A stretch of 8,212 bases of DNA from AC-37 sp035275105 (GCA_035275105.1 DATENL010000377.1:1-8212), one strand, 5' to 3'. Counted from the first letter of the stretch, positions 1 to 6,151 are shown. Notes: generated by a model from the sequence alone, not told the origin. Made by a program: numbers and translations.

Positions 1-2
1 CG

Positions 3-1454
3 AAGGGGGACGGCAACTCCGCGGGCGACACCGAGGGCGGCAGCGGAGGCGCGGCCGGCGTCGGCGGCGGCCTCCAGAGCCTCGCCGCGAGCAACTCGAT
101 CGCCCGAACGGCCGTGGTCCGCAACTTCTCGGGCTTCGGCGGCAGCGGCGGGGCCGGCGGAACGGGTGGCGAGGGAGGGGGCGACACGTCCGCCGGGAAC
201 GGGCGCGACGGCGGCGACGGCGGCGGGGTGTTCCTGGGCGGCCCCGCGCAGAAGTTCGAGAACTCGACGATCGCGGGCAACGGGGCGTCCGGCTCGGGCA
301 ACGCCGGCGCCACGGGCACGGGCACGGGCACGAACACCCCCGCCACCACCGCCGGGGACGGCGGCAGCGGCGGCGGCGTGGAGGTCGGCATCTTCGCGGG
401 ATCGGTGACGCTCACCCACCTCACGGTCACGGGCAACTTCCAGGGCGCCGGGACCTCGGCCGGGCCGACGGGCGGCGTGGAGCACTCCGGCGCGGCGAAC
501 CCGACCGTGCTCCAGAACACCATCGTGGCGAGCAACAGCGGCAATCAGTGCGGCGGCACCCAGACCGACGGCGGCCACAACCTCTCGTTCCCCGACGACG
601 GCACGTGCGCGGCGACCGTGCACGGAGACCCGCTGCTCGGCGAGCTGAAGGACCACGGCGGCCCGACGCCCACGATGCCTCCCGGCCCTGTGAGCCCGGC
701 GATCGACGCCGCCGGAACCGGGGCCCCGTGCGCCGAGACGGACCAGCGCGGGGTTCCCCGTCCGCGGGGCCCCGCGTGCGACATCGGCGCCGTCGAGCGC
801 TCGCTCCCGTCCGCGGTCACCCTCGGGGCGAACTCGATCCGCCCCCACGAGGCGAGCGTCACGGGCTTCGTCAACCCCGGCGGGCTTGCGACGACCTACG
901 TCTTCCGGTTCGGGAAGACGGCCGCCTACGGATCCCAGACCGCCGGCGCCAGCGCGGGCGCCGGGAGCGCCACCGTCGCCGCCCTGGCCACGCTCCGCAA
1001 GCTCTCGCCGAACACCCGCTACCACTACCGGCTGGTCGTCACGAACCCCGACGGCGTCGTCCTGGGGTTCGACCGGACGTTCAGGACCAAGCCACTCCCG
1101 TTCCCGGGCGTGGCGATCCGGACCGGCAGCACCACGGTGAGCGGCGCCGGAATCGCGAGCCTGAAGCTCGCGTGCCCGGGCCCGGCGTCCGTCCTCGGCC
1201 AGTGCAGCGGGCGGCTGCGGCTGACGCGGACCGTCGTCCGCAACGGCAAGCGCACCACGGTGGGCCTGGGCAAGGCGCCGTTCACGATCGATGCAGGCAG
1301 CACCAAGACGGTCAAGGTCAAGCTCTCGGACGCTGCGCTGGAGCAGCTCCGGGCGGCCGGGAAGATGACGGCGAAGGCCACGGCGAGGGCCGTCGACGGC
1401 CGTGGCGGCACACCGAAGTTCAACAAGCGCAACGTGACACTCAAAGCACCCTAG
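3..1454 (+). CDS. Secreted Gly-rich parallel beta-helix protein, choice-of-anchor Q type, 5'-truncated
   Basis: The reading frame is open from the left edge (first full codon at 3) to a TAG at 1452-1454, so the true start and any signal peptide lie outside the window; the GTG at 114 is an internal Val. About 483 residues are visible. The first ~200 are Gly/Ala/Ser/Thr/Asn-rich with NSTIAGN and LTHLTVTGN turns, typical of right-handed parallel beta-helix rungs. At about 620-802 comes a choice-of-anchor Q module: DPLLGELKDHGGPTPT, then SPAIDA, then a DQRGVPRPRGPACDIGAVE-like end. A fibronectin type III-like domain follows (about 805-1090; TTYVFRFG and YHYRLVVTNPDG), then a C-terminal Ig-like, Lys/Thr-rich domain with two Cys (about 1095-1450). 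It is presumably extracellular or cell-surface; no catalytic residues can be assigned. A lipoprotein gene follows after 15 bp on the same strand. Family assignment is firm, function is unknown. Confidence 0.85.
   Translation, partial: KGDGNSAGDTEGGSGGAAGVGGGLQSLAASNSIARTAVVRNFSGFGGSGGAGGTGGEGGGDTSAGNGRDGGDGGGVFLGGPAQKFENSTIAGNGASGSGNAGATGTGTGTNTPATTAGDGGSGGGVEVGIFAGSVTLTHLTVTGNFQGAGTSAGPTGGVEHSGAANPTVLQNTIVASNSGNQCGGTQTDGGHNLSFPDDGTCAATVHGDPLLGELKDHGGPTPTMPPGPVSPAIDAAGTGAPCAETDQRGVPRPRGPACDIGAVERSLPSAVTLGANSIRPHEASVTGFVNPGGLATTYVFRFGKTAAYGSQTAGASAGAGSATVAALATLRKLSPNTRYHYRLVVTNPDGVVLGFDRTFRTKPLPFPGVAIRTGSTTVSGAGIASLKLACPGPASVLGQCSGRLRLTRTVVRNGKRTTVGLGKAPFTIDAGSTKTVKVKLSDAALEQLRAAGKMTAKATARAVDGRGGTPKFNKRNVTLKAP
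311..332 (+). repeat. Short tandem hexanucleotide repeat (CACGGG)
   Basis: Three full copies of CACGGG plus four bases of a fourth lie inside the glycine-rich part of the beta-helix gene and encode an alternating Thr-Gly run. Copy change by whole units would keep the frame, so length variation between strains is possible but not shown here. Confidence 0.7.
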
Positions 1455-1457
1455 GAA

Positions 1458-1465
1458 GGGGAGGA
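1458..1465 (+). promoter_or_regulatory. Shine-Dalgarno site of the lipoprotein gene
   Basis: The purine-rich GGGGAGGA lies 4 bases before the ATG at 1470 and begins just after the stop of the beta-helix gene. It fixes the lipoprotein start and supports translation from a shared transcript. Confidence 0.75.
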
Positions 1466-1469
1466 CCGG

Positions 1470-1832
1470 ATGAGGCAGTGGAGGAACGGGCTGTTCGCGT
1501 GCTTGCTCGCGGCCGCGGCGCTCGCCGCCGGCTGCGGCGACGACAACAGCACGGACACGAGCGGTGGCGGCGGTGGCGGTGGCGGTGGCGGCGGCAACGC
1601 GCCGGCATCGGTCAAGGACGCGGTCAAGCAGTGCCTCGAGCAGGCGAAGTCGATCAACGACAAGGACGCGCGCAAGACCGCCGAGGAGGCGTGCGACGCC
1701 GCCAAGTCGGGTCAGACCGACAAGGTCAAGAACGCGGTGAAGAAGCAGTGCCTCGACGCCGTGAACCAGATCCCCGACAGCGCGAAGGATCAGAAGGAGG
1801 CGGCGAAGAGCCGCTGCGAGGCGATCAAGTAG
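1470..1832 (+). CDS. Small lipoprotein with duplicated Cys-containing helical unit
   Basis: This 120-residue protein has a type II signal peptide: a basic start (MRQWR), a hydrophobic Leu/Ala stretch (8-20) and the lipobox LAAGC with Cys22 as the predicted lipid-modified residue. After a short Asp/Ser/Thr linker comes an 11-residue glycine tract (32-42). The rest (about 46-120) is Lys/Asp/Glu/Ala-rich and predicted helical. It contains two similar halves: VKDAVKQCLEQAK with a later EACDAAK (Cys55, Cys75), and VKNAVKKQCLDAV with a later SRCEAIK (Cys94, Cys116). The Cys spacing (20 and 22) suggests two helical hairpins, each closed by a disulfide outside the membrane. The start is set by a good Shine-Dalgarno site. 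The gene lies 15 bp after the beta-helix gene, so cotranscription is likely, and overlaps the convergent monooxygenase gene by 8 bp. I do not recognise a named family; function is unknown. Confidence 0.85.
   Translation: MRQWRNGLFACLLAAAALAAGCGDDNSTDTSGGGGGGGGGGGNAPASVKDAVKQCLEQAKSINDKDARKTAEEACDAAKSGQTDKVKNAVKKQCLDAVNQIPDSAKDQKEAAKSRCEAIK
1563..1595 (+). repeat. GGT/GGC codon run encoding poly-glycine
   Basis: Eleven consecutive glycine codons, alternating GGT and GGC, lie just after the lipobox region. The tract probably serves as a flexible tether between the lipid anchor and the helical domain, and as a simple sequence it may vary in length between strains. Confidence 0.8.
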
Positions 1833-2826
1833 CGCCCAGCAGGTACGCCTCGGCCAGGAGCTCGTAGGAGCGCCTGCGCTCCTCGTGGCCGTGGGTGGTC
1901 GTGAGGACCATCAGCTCGTCGGCGCGACTCGCGTCGACGAGCTGATCGAGGCGGTCGCGCACGGTCTCGGGGGCGCCGACGACGACCCGTTCGCCGGCGC
2001 CGTTGCCTGACGGCTCGCCGCCCTCCCGGAGCGCCTCCTCGATTGTCGGGATCGGTCCCGGCCGCCCCGCCCGCAGCCGCCGGAACGCGACGCGGGCCGG
2101 CGCCGACAGCCGGCGGGCCGTCTCGTCGTCGTCCGCCAGGAGCGCGGCGTGGGCGAGGATCGCGTATGGCTCGGGGAACTCCGGGGAGGGCCGGAAGCGC
2201 TCGCGGTAGAGGCGCAGCACGTCGACCGCCAGGGACGGGGCGATGTGGGTGGCGAAGCCGAACCCGAAGCCGTTCTGCGCCGCGACTATCGCCGAGTACT
2301 CGCTCGACCCGAGCAGGTAGATCGGCGGCAGCGGCGTCTCGTACGGCGCCGCGCGCACGTGCCGGAACGGGTGGTCGTCGGGCCACGGACGGGCGCCGGC
2401 GGCGGCGAGCAGCTCGCCGAGCTGGTCGGGCAGGTCGTCCGCGAACATCGCCTGGCGGCTGCGGCGCAGCGCGAGGGCCGTCATCTGGTCGGTGCCGGGC
2501 GCGCGGCCGATCCCGAGGTCGATCCGGCCCGGGTGCAGCGCCTCGAGCACCTTGAACTGCTCAGCCACCTTCAGCGGCGCGTGGTTCGGCAGCATCATCC
2601 CGCCCGACCCGACCCGGATCCGCTCGGTGACCGACGCGACGTGGCCGATCAGGACCTCGGGCGCGGAGCTCGCCACCATCGCGCCGCCGTGGTGCTCGGC
2701 GAGCCAGTAGCGGTGGAAGCCGAGCGCCTCCGCGTGGCGCGCCAGGTCGAGCGTGTTGCGGAGCGCTTGTGCCTCCGGCTGGCCGGCCGGCACGGGCGAG
2801 AGGTCGAGCACCGAGACCCTGGGCAT
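1825..2826 (-). CDS. LLM class flavin-dependent oxidoreductase (YhbW-like)
   Basis: This 333-residue protein belongs to the bacterial luciferase-like monooxygenase superfamily and closely follows the pattern of E. coli YhbW: VLDLSPVPAG at the N-terminus, RYWLAEHHGG (39-48), SSAPEVLIGHVAS (53-65), RVGSGGMMLPNHAPL (71-85), the strongly conserved PGRIDLGIGRAPGTD (99-113), then LLGSSEYSA (171-179) and DELMVLTTTHGHEER near the C-terminus. Members use reduced FMN (or F420 in actinobacteria) and O2 in the cytoplasm; the substrate here cannot be read from sequence. The ATG at 2826 is chosen because homology begins there; the frame stays open further upstream, but that extension would cover the signal peptide of the divergent glycosidase and has no family resemblance. 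Its 3' end overlaps the convergent lipoprotein gene by 8 bp. The length is normal for the family. Confidence 0.92.
   Translation of the reverse strand: MPRVSVLDLSPVPAGQPEAQALRNTLDLARHAEALGFHRYWLAEHHGGAMVASSAPEVLIGHVASVTERIRVGSGGMMLPNHAPLKVAEQFKVLEALHPGRIDLGIGRAPGTDQMTALALRRSRQAMFADDLPDQLGELLAAAGARPWPDDHPFRHVRAAPYETPLPPIYLLGSSEYSAIVAAQNGFGFGFATHIAPSLAVDVLRLYRERFRPSPEFPEPYAILAHAALLADDDETARRLSAPARVAFRRLRAGRPGPIPTIEEALREGGEPSGNGAGERVVVGAPETVRDRLDQLVDASRADELMVLTTTHGHEERRRSYELLAEAYLLGAT
1866..1883 (+). terminator. GC-rich hairpin downstream of the lipoprotein gene
   Basis: A perfect 7-bp stem (AGGAGCG paired with CGCTCCT) closes a 4-base CCTG loop, 33 bases past the lipoprotein stop. It lies within the 3' coding end of the convergent monooxygenase gene and has no T-run. 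It could slow or end plus-strand transcription, but it may simply reflect coding sequence. Confidence 0.3.
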
Positions 2827-2833
2827 CCCGTTG

Positions 2834-2839
2834 ACGTTA
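2834..2839 (-). promoter_or_regulatory. Candidate -10 box for the monooxygenase gene (leaderless start)
   Basis: On the minus strand TAACGT matches the actinobacterial TANNNT -10 pattern and ends 7 bases before the ATG at 2826. That spacing would place the transcription start at or next to the start codon, giving a leaderless mRNA. No convincing -35 element or Shine-Dalgarno site is seen. It shares bases with the candidate -10 box of the divergent glycosidase gene. Confidence 0.45.
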
Positions 2840-2843
2840 GCCT
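2838..2843 (+). promoter_or_regulatory. Candidate -10 box for the GH1 glycosidase gene (leaderless start)
   Basis: TAGCCT matches TANNNT and ends 8 bases before the GTG at 2852. No Shine-Dalgarno site precedes this GTG, so a leaderless or near-leaderless transcript is the simplest reading. No clear -35 element is seen. The box overlaps the oppositely oriented box at 2834-2839. Confidence 0.38.
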
Positions 2844-2851
2844 CACTCGTA

Positions 2852-4375
2852 GTGCGAGCCGCACTGGTCACCGTCGCGCTCATCCTGGCCCTCCCCGCGA
2901 GCGCCGCGGCGCGCGACTTCCCGAAGGACTTCCAGTGGGGCGTCGCAACCGCGGGCTTCCAGTCCGAGATGGGCCAGGGCGACTGGGTCGACCGGAGCTC
3001 CGACTGGTGGGCGTGGGCGCACGACCCGCGGAACATCGAGCGCGGCGTGGTGAGCGGTGACCTTCCGGAGAACGGCCCCGGGTTCTTCGAGCGCTACAAG
3101 CACGACGTCGACCTGGCCGCGAACCGCCTCCACATGAAGGCGTTCCGGCTCTCGCTCGAATGGAGTCGCATCTTCCCCCGCTCGACCCGGGGACTGCACG
3201 GCGTACGCCAGCTCGACGAGGCCGCTGATCAGGACGCGCTGCGGCGCTACCGCGCGATCCTGAAGCGGATTCGCGCGCGCGGGATGAGACCGTGGGTCAC
3301 GCTGAACCACTTCACGCTGCCCCACTTCGTTCACCATCCGCTCGCGATGCGCGGGGCATTCGCGGGGCGCGGCGCCGAGGCCCCGCCGCCGAAGGGCCTC
3401 GGCCGCGGCTGGCTCGACCGAGGGACGGTCAGCGAGTTCGGGAAGTACGCGGACTACGTGTCCTTGAAGCTCGGCGACCTGGTGGACGACTGGATGACGA
3501 TCAACGAGCCGGTCGTGCTCACCGCGAACGGGTACGTGAACCTGCCCGGGGTGGCGTCCGGCTTCCCGCCCGGCGCGACCAACTTCCCGGCCGCGAAGGC
3601 GGTGCTGCTCAACCTGATGGACGCGAACGCCGTGGCGTACCGGGCCGTGAAGGCGCACGACCCAGGCGCGCGCGTCGGCGTCGTGCAGAACATGGTCGCG
3701 TTCACGCCGGTCGATCCCGGGTCCGCTCTGGACGTGAGGGGCACGCGCCACGCCGACTACATCTTCAACCGCCTCTTCCTCGACGGGGTCGTGAAGGGCT
3801 ACCGCGACACGAACGTCGACGGGAAGGTCGCGCCCTCGGAGCGCCACCCGGACCTGGCCGGCCGCGCCGACTTCATCGGCGTCAACTACTACTTCCGCGG
3901 CCGCGTCAGCGGACTGCAGCAGTCGATATCGCAGTCGATCCCGATCCTCGACTTCCTGCCGTCCACCACGTACCGCTCACCGGCCGATCCCGGGGCGCCC
4001 GAGTGCCCGACGACCTGCAGCGGCGACCACGGGTCGGAGATCTACCCGCAGGGCTTCCGCAGGGTGCTCGCCGAGGCCGGCTCCTACCGGCTGCCGGTCG
4101 TGGCGACCGAGAACGGGATCGGAACGTCGAACGACGCGCAGCGGCGCGCGTACCTGACGAGCCACCTGCGGGCGATGCGGGCCGCCATGCGCGCGAAGGA
4201 GGCCGACGTTCGCGGGTTCTTCGAGTGGTCGCTAACCGACAACTTCGAGTGGAACCTCGGCTTCGACCAGCACTTCGGCCTGTACGGGTTCGACCCGCGG
4301 ACGCTCGCGCGCCGCGAGCGCGGCAGCGCGCGGCTCTACGGCGAGATCGCGCGAACGGGCGAGCTGCCCGACTGA
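2852..4375 (+). CDS. Exported family 1 glycoside hydrolase (beta-glycosidase)
   Basis: This 507-residue protein is a GH1 retaining beta-glycosidase that would hydrolyse terminal beta-linked sugars. The N-terminal family signature is FPKDFQWGVATAGFQSEMG (about 23-41). The acid/base glutamate is in TINEPVV (Glu219), the nucleophile in ATENGIG (Glu420), and the aglycone-side signature is EWSLTDNFEWNLGFDQHFGLYGFD (about 458-481). VNYYFRG is the usual GH1 NYY strand. NHFTLPHFVHHPLAMR, and NLPGVASGFPPG after the acid/base motif, resemble the Sulfolobus LacS subgroup more than typical bacterial BglA. The GTG at 2852 is preferred because it gives a clean Sec signal peptide (RAALVTVALILALPASAAA, then RDFP). 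The longer frame from 2753 lies within the divergent gene, and a TTG at 2831 would add a rare TTA codon. Two Cys (385, 389) could form a disulfide after export. Substrate is unknown. Confidence 0.92.
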   Translation: MRAALVTVALILALPASAAARDFPKDFQWGVATAGFQSEMGQGDWVDRSSDWWAWAHDPRNIERGVVSGDLPENGPGFFERYKHDVDLAANRLHMKAFRLSLEWSRIFPRSTRGLHGVRQLDEAADQDALRRYRAILKRIRARGMRPWVTLNHFTLPHFVHHPLAMRGAFAGRGAEAPPPKGLGRGWLDRGTVSEFGKYADYVSLKLGDLVDDWMTINEPVVLTANGYVNLPGVASGFPPGATNFPAAKAVLLNLMDANAVAYRAVKAHDPGARVGVVQNMVAFTPVDPGSALDVRGTRHADYIFNRLFLDGVVKGYRDTNVDGKVAPSERHPDLAGRADFIGVNYYFRGRVSGLQQSISQSIPILDFLPSTTYRSPADPGAPECPTTCSGDHGSEIYPQGFRRVLAEAGSYRLPVVATENGIGTSNDAQRRAYLTSHLRAMRAAMRAKEADVRGFFEWSLTDNFEWNLGFDQHFGLYGFDPRTLARRERGSARLYGEIARTGELPD

Positions 4376-4380
4376 CGCGA

Positions 4381-4406
4381 GCCGTCAGACGGCGGGCCTC
4401 GCCGCC
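4381..4406. terminator. Overlapping inverted repeats between convergent glycosidase and hydrolase genes
   Basis: Within the 42-bp gap between the two convergent stops, GCCGTC-A-GACGGC (4381-4393) is a perfect inverted repeat, able to form a 5-bp stem with a 3-base loop. It overlaps an alternative hairpin with a GGCGG/CCGCC stem and 6-base loop (4391-4406). The two cannot form together. Neither has a T-run, so a terminator role is inferred from position only. Confidence 0.35.
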
Positions 4407-4417
4407 TCGAGCGCCGG

Positions 4418-5209
4418 CTACGCGCGCGCCGCGCGCTCGAGCTGCTCGCGCACGTCCGGCCCGTCGAGCGGGCCGAAGTGACCGGGCAGGCAGACGGCGG
4501 GATCCAGCGCCGCGAGCTTGGCGATGCTCGCGCGCGCCTGCGCGGTGTCGAAGTTGTACGCGGGCTCCGGCACCTGGGCCGGCACCTGCCGGCCGTACAT
4601 GTCGGTCAGGTAGAAGCAGTCGCTCACGATCGCGACCCGGTCCGACTCACGCCAGAGACCGATCTGGCCGGGCGCGTGGCCGGGCAGGTCGACGACCTCG
4701 AAGCCCGCCACCTCGTCGCCCTCGCTCACCGTGCCTCCGATCCGCACCGGGCCGCCGTCCCACACGTGATCGTGCAGCAGCCGGTGGCCCTTGCGGACCA
4801 GCCACGGAAGATCCTGCGTCCGCCAGTACTCGCGGCCGCCGCGGCCCTGGGCGTAGGGGACCGCATCGGGGTGGCACTCCACCGGCGCAAGCGCGCTCAG
4901 GGCGGGCGCCGAGCCGCGGTGGTCGGTGTCGGCGTGCCCGAGCACGATCCGCCTGATCCCTCCGAGGCGCTCGGCCGCCTGCGCGACCGGCACGGCCATC
5001 CCCTTCTCGCCCGTGTCGAAGGCAACGACGCCGTCGCCGTCCTCGACGAGGTAGACGTTCATGCTCCGCGCGAAGCCGCCGCGAATCAGCCAGACCCCGT
5101 CGGCCACGCGCTCCGGCTCGGCCGCCGCCAGCCTGAGCGCACGCGGCCGCGCGCTGAGCGTCGCGCGCGTGCGCGTCGCCTCGGCGCTGCCGGTCGTCGC
5201 GGTCGCCAT
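4418..5209 (-). CDS. MBL-fold metallo-hydrolase with HxDxDH motif
   Basis: From the ATG at 5209 the protein has 263 residues and a metallo-beta-lactamase fold. It shows ADGVWLIRGGFARSMNVYLVEDGDGVVAFDTG (the opening beta strands and the Asp-Thr-Gly turn), then LGHADTDHRG, the metal motif (His92, Asp94, Asp96, His97). PGHAPGQIGLW supplies His178, VSDCFYL supplies the bridging Asp197, and LPGHFGPL supplies the last His244. The second motif histidine of the usual HxHxDH is Asp here. The family includes glyoxalase II-like thioesterases, lactonases and persulfide dioxygenases; the substrate cannot be told from sequence. The frame also allows a TTG start at 5242, which would touch the divergent rhodanese start; ATG 5209 is preferred. 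No signal peptide or membrane segment is seen, so it is probably cytoplasmic. It diverges from a rhodanese gene across 32 bp. Confidence 0.88.
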   Translation of the reverse strand: MATATTGSAEATRTRATLSARPRALRLAAAEPERVADGVWLIRGGFARSMNVYLVEDGDGVVAFDTGEKGMAVPVAQAAERLGGIRRIVLGHADTDHRGSAPALSALAPVECHPDAVPYAQGRGGREYWRTQDLPWLVRKGHRLLHDHVWDGGPVRIGGTVSEGDEVAGFEVVDLPGHAPGQIGLWRESDRVAIVSDCFYLTDMYGRQVPAQVPEPAYNFDTAQARASIAKLAALDPAVCLPGHFGPLDGPDVREQLERAARA

Positions 5210-5217
5210 CGCAAGGC

Positions 5218-5223
5218 ACGCTA
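5218..5223 (-). promoter_or_regulatory. Candidate -10 box for the MBL hydrolase gene
   Basis: On the minus strand TAGCGT matches TANNNT and ends 8 bases before the ATG at 5209, again compatible with a leaderless or very short leader. No -35 element or good Shine-Dalgarno site is visible. The motif is loose, so confidence is low. Confidence 0.28.
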
Positions 5224-5241
5224 TCGCGGCGGGGCGCGACA

Positions 5242-5646
5242 ATGACGCGCACCATGTCGCCCAGGTCGATCGAAGAGCTCCTCGCCGCGGCGCGCCGGCG
5301 CCTGCGGCGCGTCGACCCGGCCGAGGCGAACGACGCGGTCGCGCGCGGCGCGGTCATCGTCGACATCCGCGCCGAGTCGCAGCGGGCCCGCGACGGAGTC
5401 GTCCCGGGCGCGCACTACGTGCCGCGCAACGTGCTGGAGTGGCGCGCCGATCCGGCGTCCGACTGGCGCGACCCGGTCGTCTCGGACCCGGACCGGCAGC
5501 TCATCGTGATGTGCAACGAGGGCTACCAGTCAAGCCTCGTCGCGGCCACGCTCCAGGACCTCGGACTGTCGCACGCGACCGACCTCGAGGGCGGCTTCCA
5601 GGCGTGGCGGAAGGCGGGCCTGCCGGTGGAGCCGGCGGGGGACTAG
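5242..5646 (+). CDS. Single-domain rhodanese-like protein
   Basis: This 134-residue protein is one rhodanese domain. VIVDIRAESQRARDGVVPGAHYVPRNVLEW (about 38-67) is the usual entry strand and CH2A-like region. LIVMCNEGYQSSLVA (87-101) is the active-site loop, with Cys91 as the expected persulfide-carrying residue. DLEGGFQAWRKAGLPVEP (114-131) is the typical C-terminal signature. The loop is CNEGYQS, without the Arg often found at the sixth position. Such proteins move sulfane sulfur from thiosulfate or persulfides to acceptors in the cytoplasm; the acceptor here is unknown. ATG 5242 is used; ATG 5254 (MSPRS) is an equal alternative, and neither has a strong Shine-Dalgarno site. The gene diverges from an MBL-fold hydrolase, a fold that works with rhodaneses in persulfide metabolism in other systems. 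It converges on the coiled-coil gene across a strong hairpin. Confidence 0.9.
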   Translation: MTRTMSPRSIEELLAAARRRLRRVDPAEANDAVARGAVIVDIRAESQRARDGVVPGAHYVPRNVLEWRADPASDWRDPVVSDPDRQLIVMCNEGYQSSLVAATLQDLGLSHATDLEGGFQAWRKAGLPVEPAGD

Positions 5647-5650
5647 CGGG

Positions 5651-5688
5651 CGAAGCCGGGGGCGCTACCCTCGCCCCCGCTCGCTTCG
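5651..5688. terminator. Bidirectional terminator-like hairpin between convergent genes
   Basis: An 8-bp GC stem (CGGGGGCG at 5657-5664 with CGCCCCCG at 5672-5679) closes a 7-base loop. It is extended by a 6-bp outer stem (CGAAGC at 5651-5656 with GCTTCG at 5683-5688), with a 3-base bulge on the 3' side. The hairpin starts 4 bases after the rhodanese stop and ends 7 bases before the stop of the opposing coiled-coil gene, filling the gap. It lacks a T-run, as is common for high-GC actinobacterial terminators. Confidence 0.7.
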
Positions 5689-5695
5689 GTGCTGG

Positions 5696-6151
5696 TCAGC
5701 GGATCCGGCCGCCGCCCTCGACCCGCTCGCGCGAGTCGGTTCCGTTGCGGCTCTGGTCCGCACGGTCGTCGTCGCGGGCGTCGCCGTCGCTCGGGTCGTC
5801 GTCGACGTCCGGGTCGATCGACTGCGCCTCGCTGTGCCGCTCGCGAGCGAACCTCCGCTCACGGTCGGCGACCTGCGCCCGCTCCTCCGCCGCGGCGCTC
5901 TCGCGCCGCGCGACCGCGGCCTTCTGCTCGGCCTCGGCCTGCGCCTGCTTCGCACGCGCCTGCTGCTCGTCGGCCGTCGCGCGCTCGCGCTCCGCCCGTA
6001 GCTCACGGGATTGCGCCTCCTGGCGCAGCTCCGTCGCCTGCTCTCGGCGTCCCTCGAGCCGCCGCCTGCGCATCATCATGCTCAGCAGGGCGAACAGCGC
6101 GATCAGGGCAACCGCGCCCACTGCGATCGCGACAATCGCTCCGGTGGACAT
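5696..6151 (-). CDS. Membrane-anchored coiled-coil protein with acidic tail
   Basis: This 151-residue protein has one N-terminal membrane segment (about 5-26, GAIVAIAVGAVALIALFALL), followed at once by a basic stop-transfer patch (RRRR, 28-31). An Ala/Glu/Arg/Gln-rich stretch without Pro or Gly then runs from about 38 to 109 and should form a long helix or coiled coil, probably in the cytoplasm by the positive-inside rule. The tail is acidic (SIDPDVDDDPSDGDARDDD, 111-129), then polar and Gly/Arg-rich. The ATG at 6151 is fixed by a near-perfect Shine-Dalgarno site. It is the third gene after two ku genes on the same strand, 57 bp after the second, so it may be cotranscribed. I recognise no catalytic motif; similar small anchored coiled-coil proteins occur in actinobacteria without assigned function. 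A role as a membrane tether or scaffold is only inference. Confidence 0.8.
   Translation of the reverse strand: MSTGAIVAIAVGAVALIALFALLSMMMRRRRLEGRREQATELRQEAQSRELRAERERATADEQQARAKQAQAEAEQKAAVARRESAAAEERAQVADRERRFARERHSEAQSIDPDVDDDPSDGDARDDDRADQSRNGTDSRERVEGGGRIR

Noticed and set aside
311..400. CRISPR or larger tandem-repeat array in the Gly-rich region
   Set aside because: There are no regular spacers; the repetition is short, in frame and explained by Gly/Thr-rich beta-helix turns.
548..1867. Long plus-strand frame of 439 codons overlapping the beta-helix and lipoprotein genes
   Set aside because: Extremely Arg/Pro-rich translation typical of an out-of-frame reading of high-GC coding DNA. 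The other frame has recognisable domains, and this frame runs through two separate real genes.
2827..3036. 70-residue N-terminal extension of the monooxygenase
   Set aside because: It would overlap the signal peptide and first family motif of the divergent GH1 gene, and has no resemblance to luciferase-like proteins, whose homology begins at the ATG at 2826.
2149..3060. 303-codon plus-strand frame antisense to the monooxygenase
   Set aside because: Shadow of the minus-strand YhbW-like gene, which carries clear family motifs in its own frame.
3292..4956. 554-codon plus-strand frame across the glycosidase and into the MBL hydrolase
   Set aside because: Composition is dominated by Arg, Ala, Pro and Gly with no domain. 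It is antisense to the MBL gene and out of frame with the GH1 signatures.
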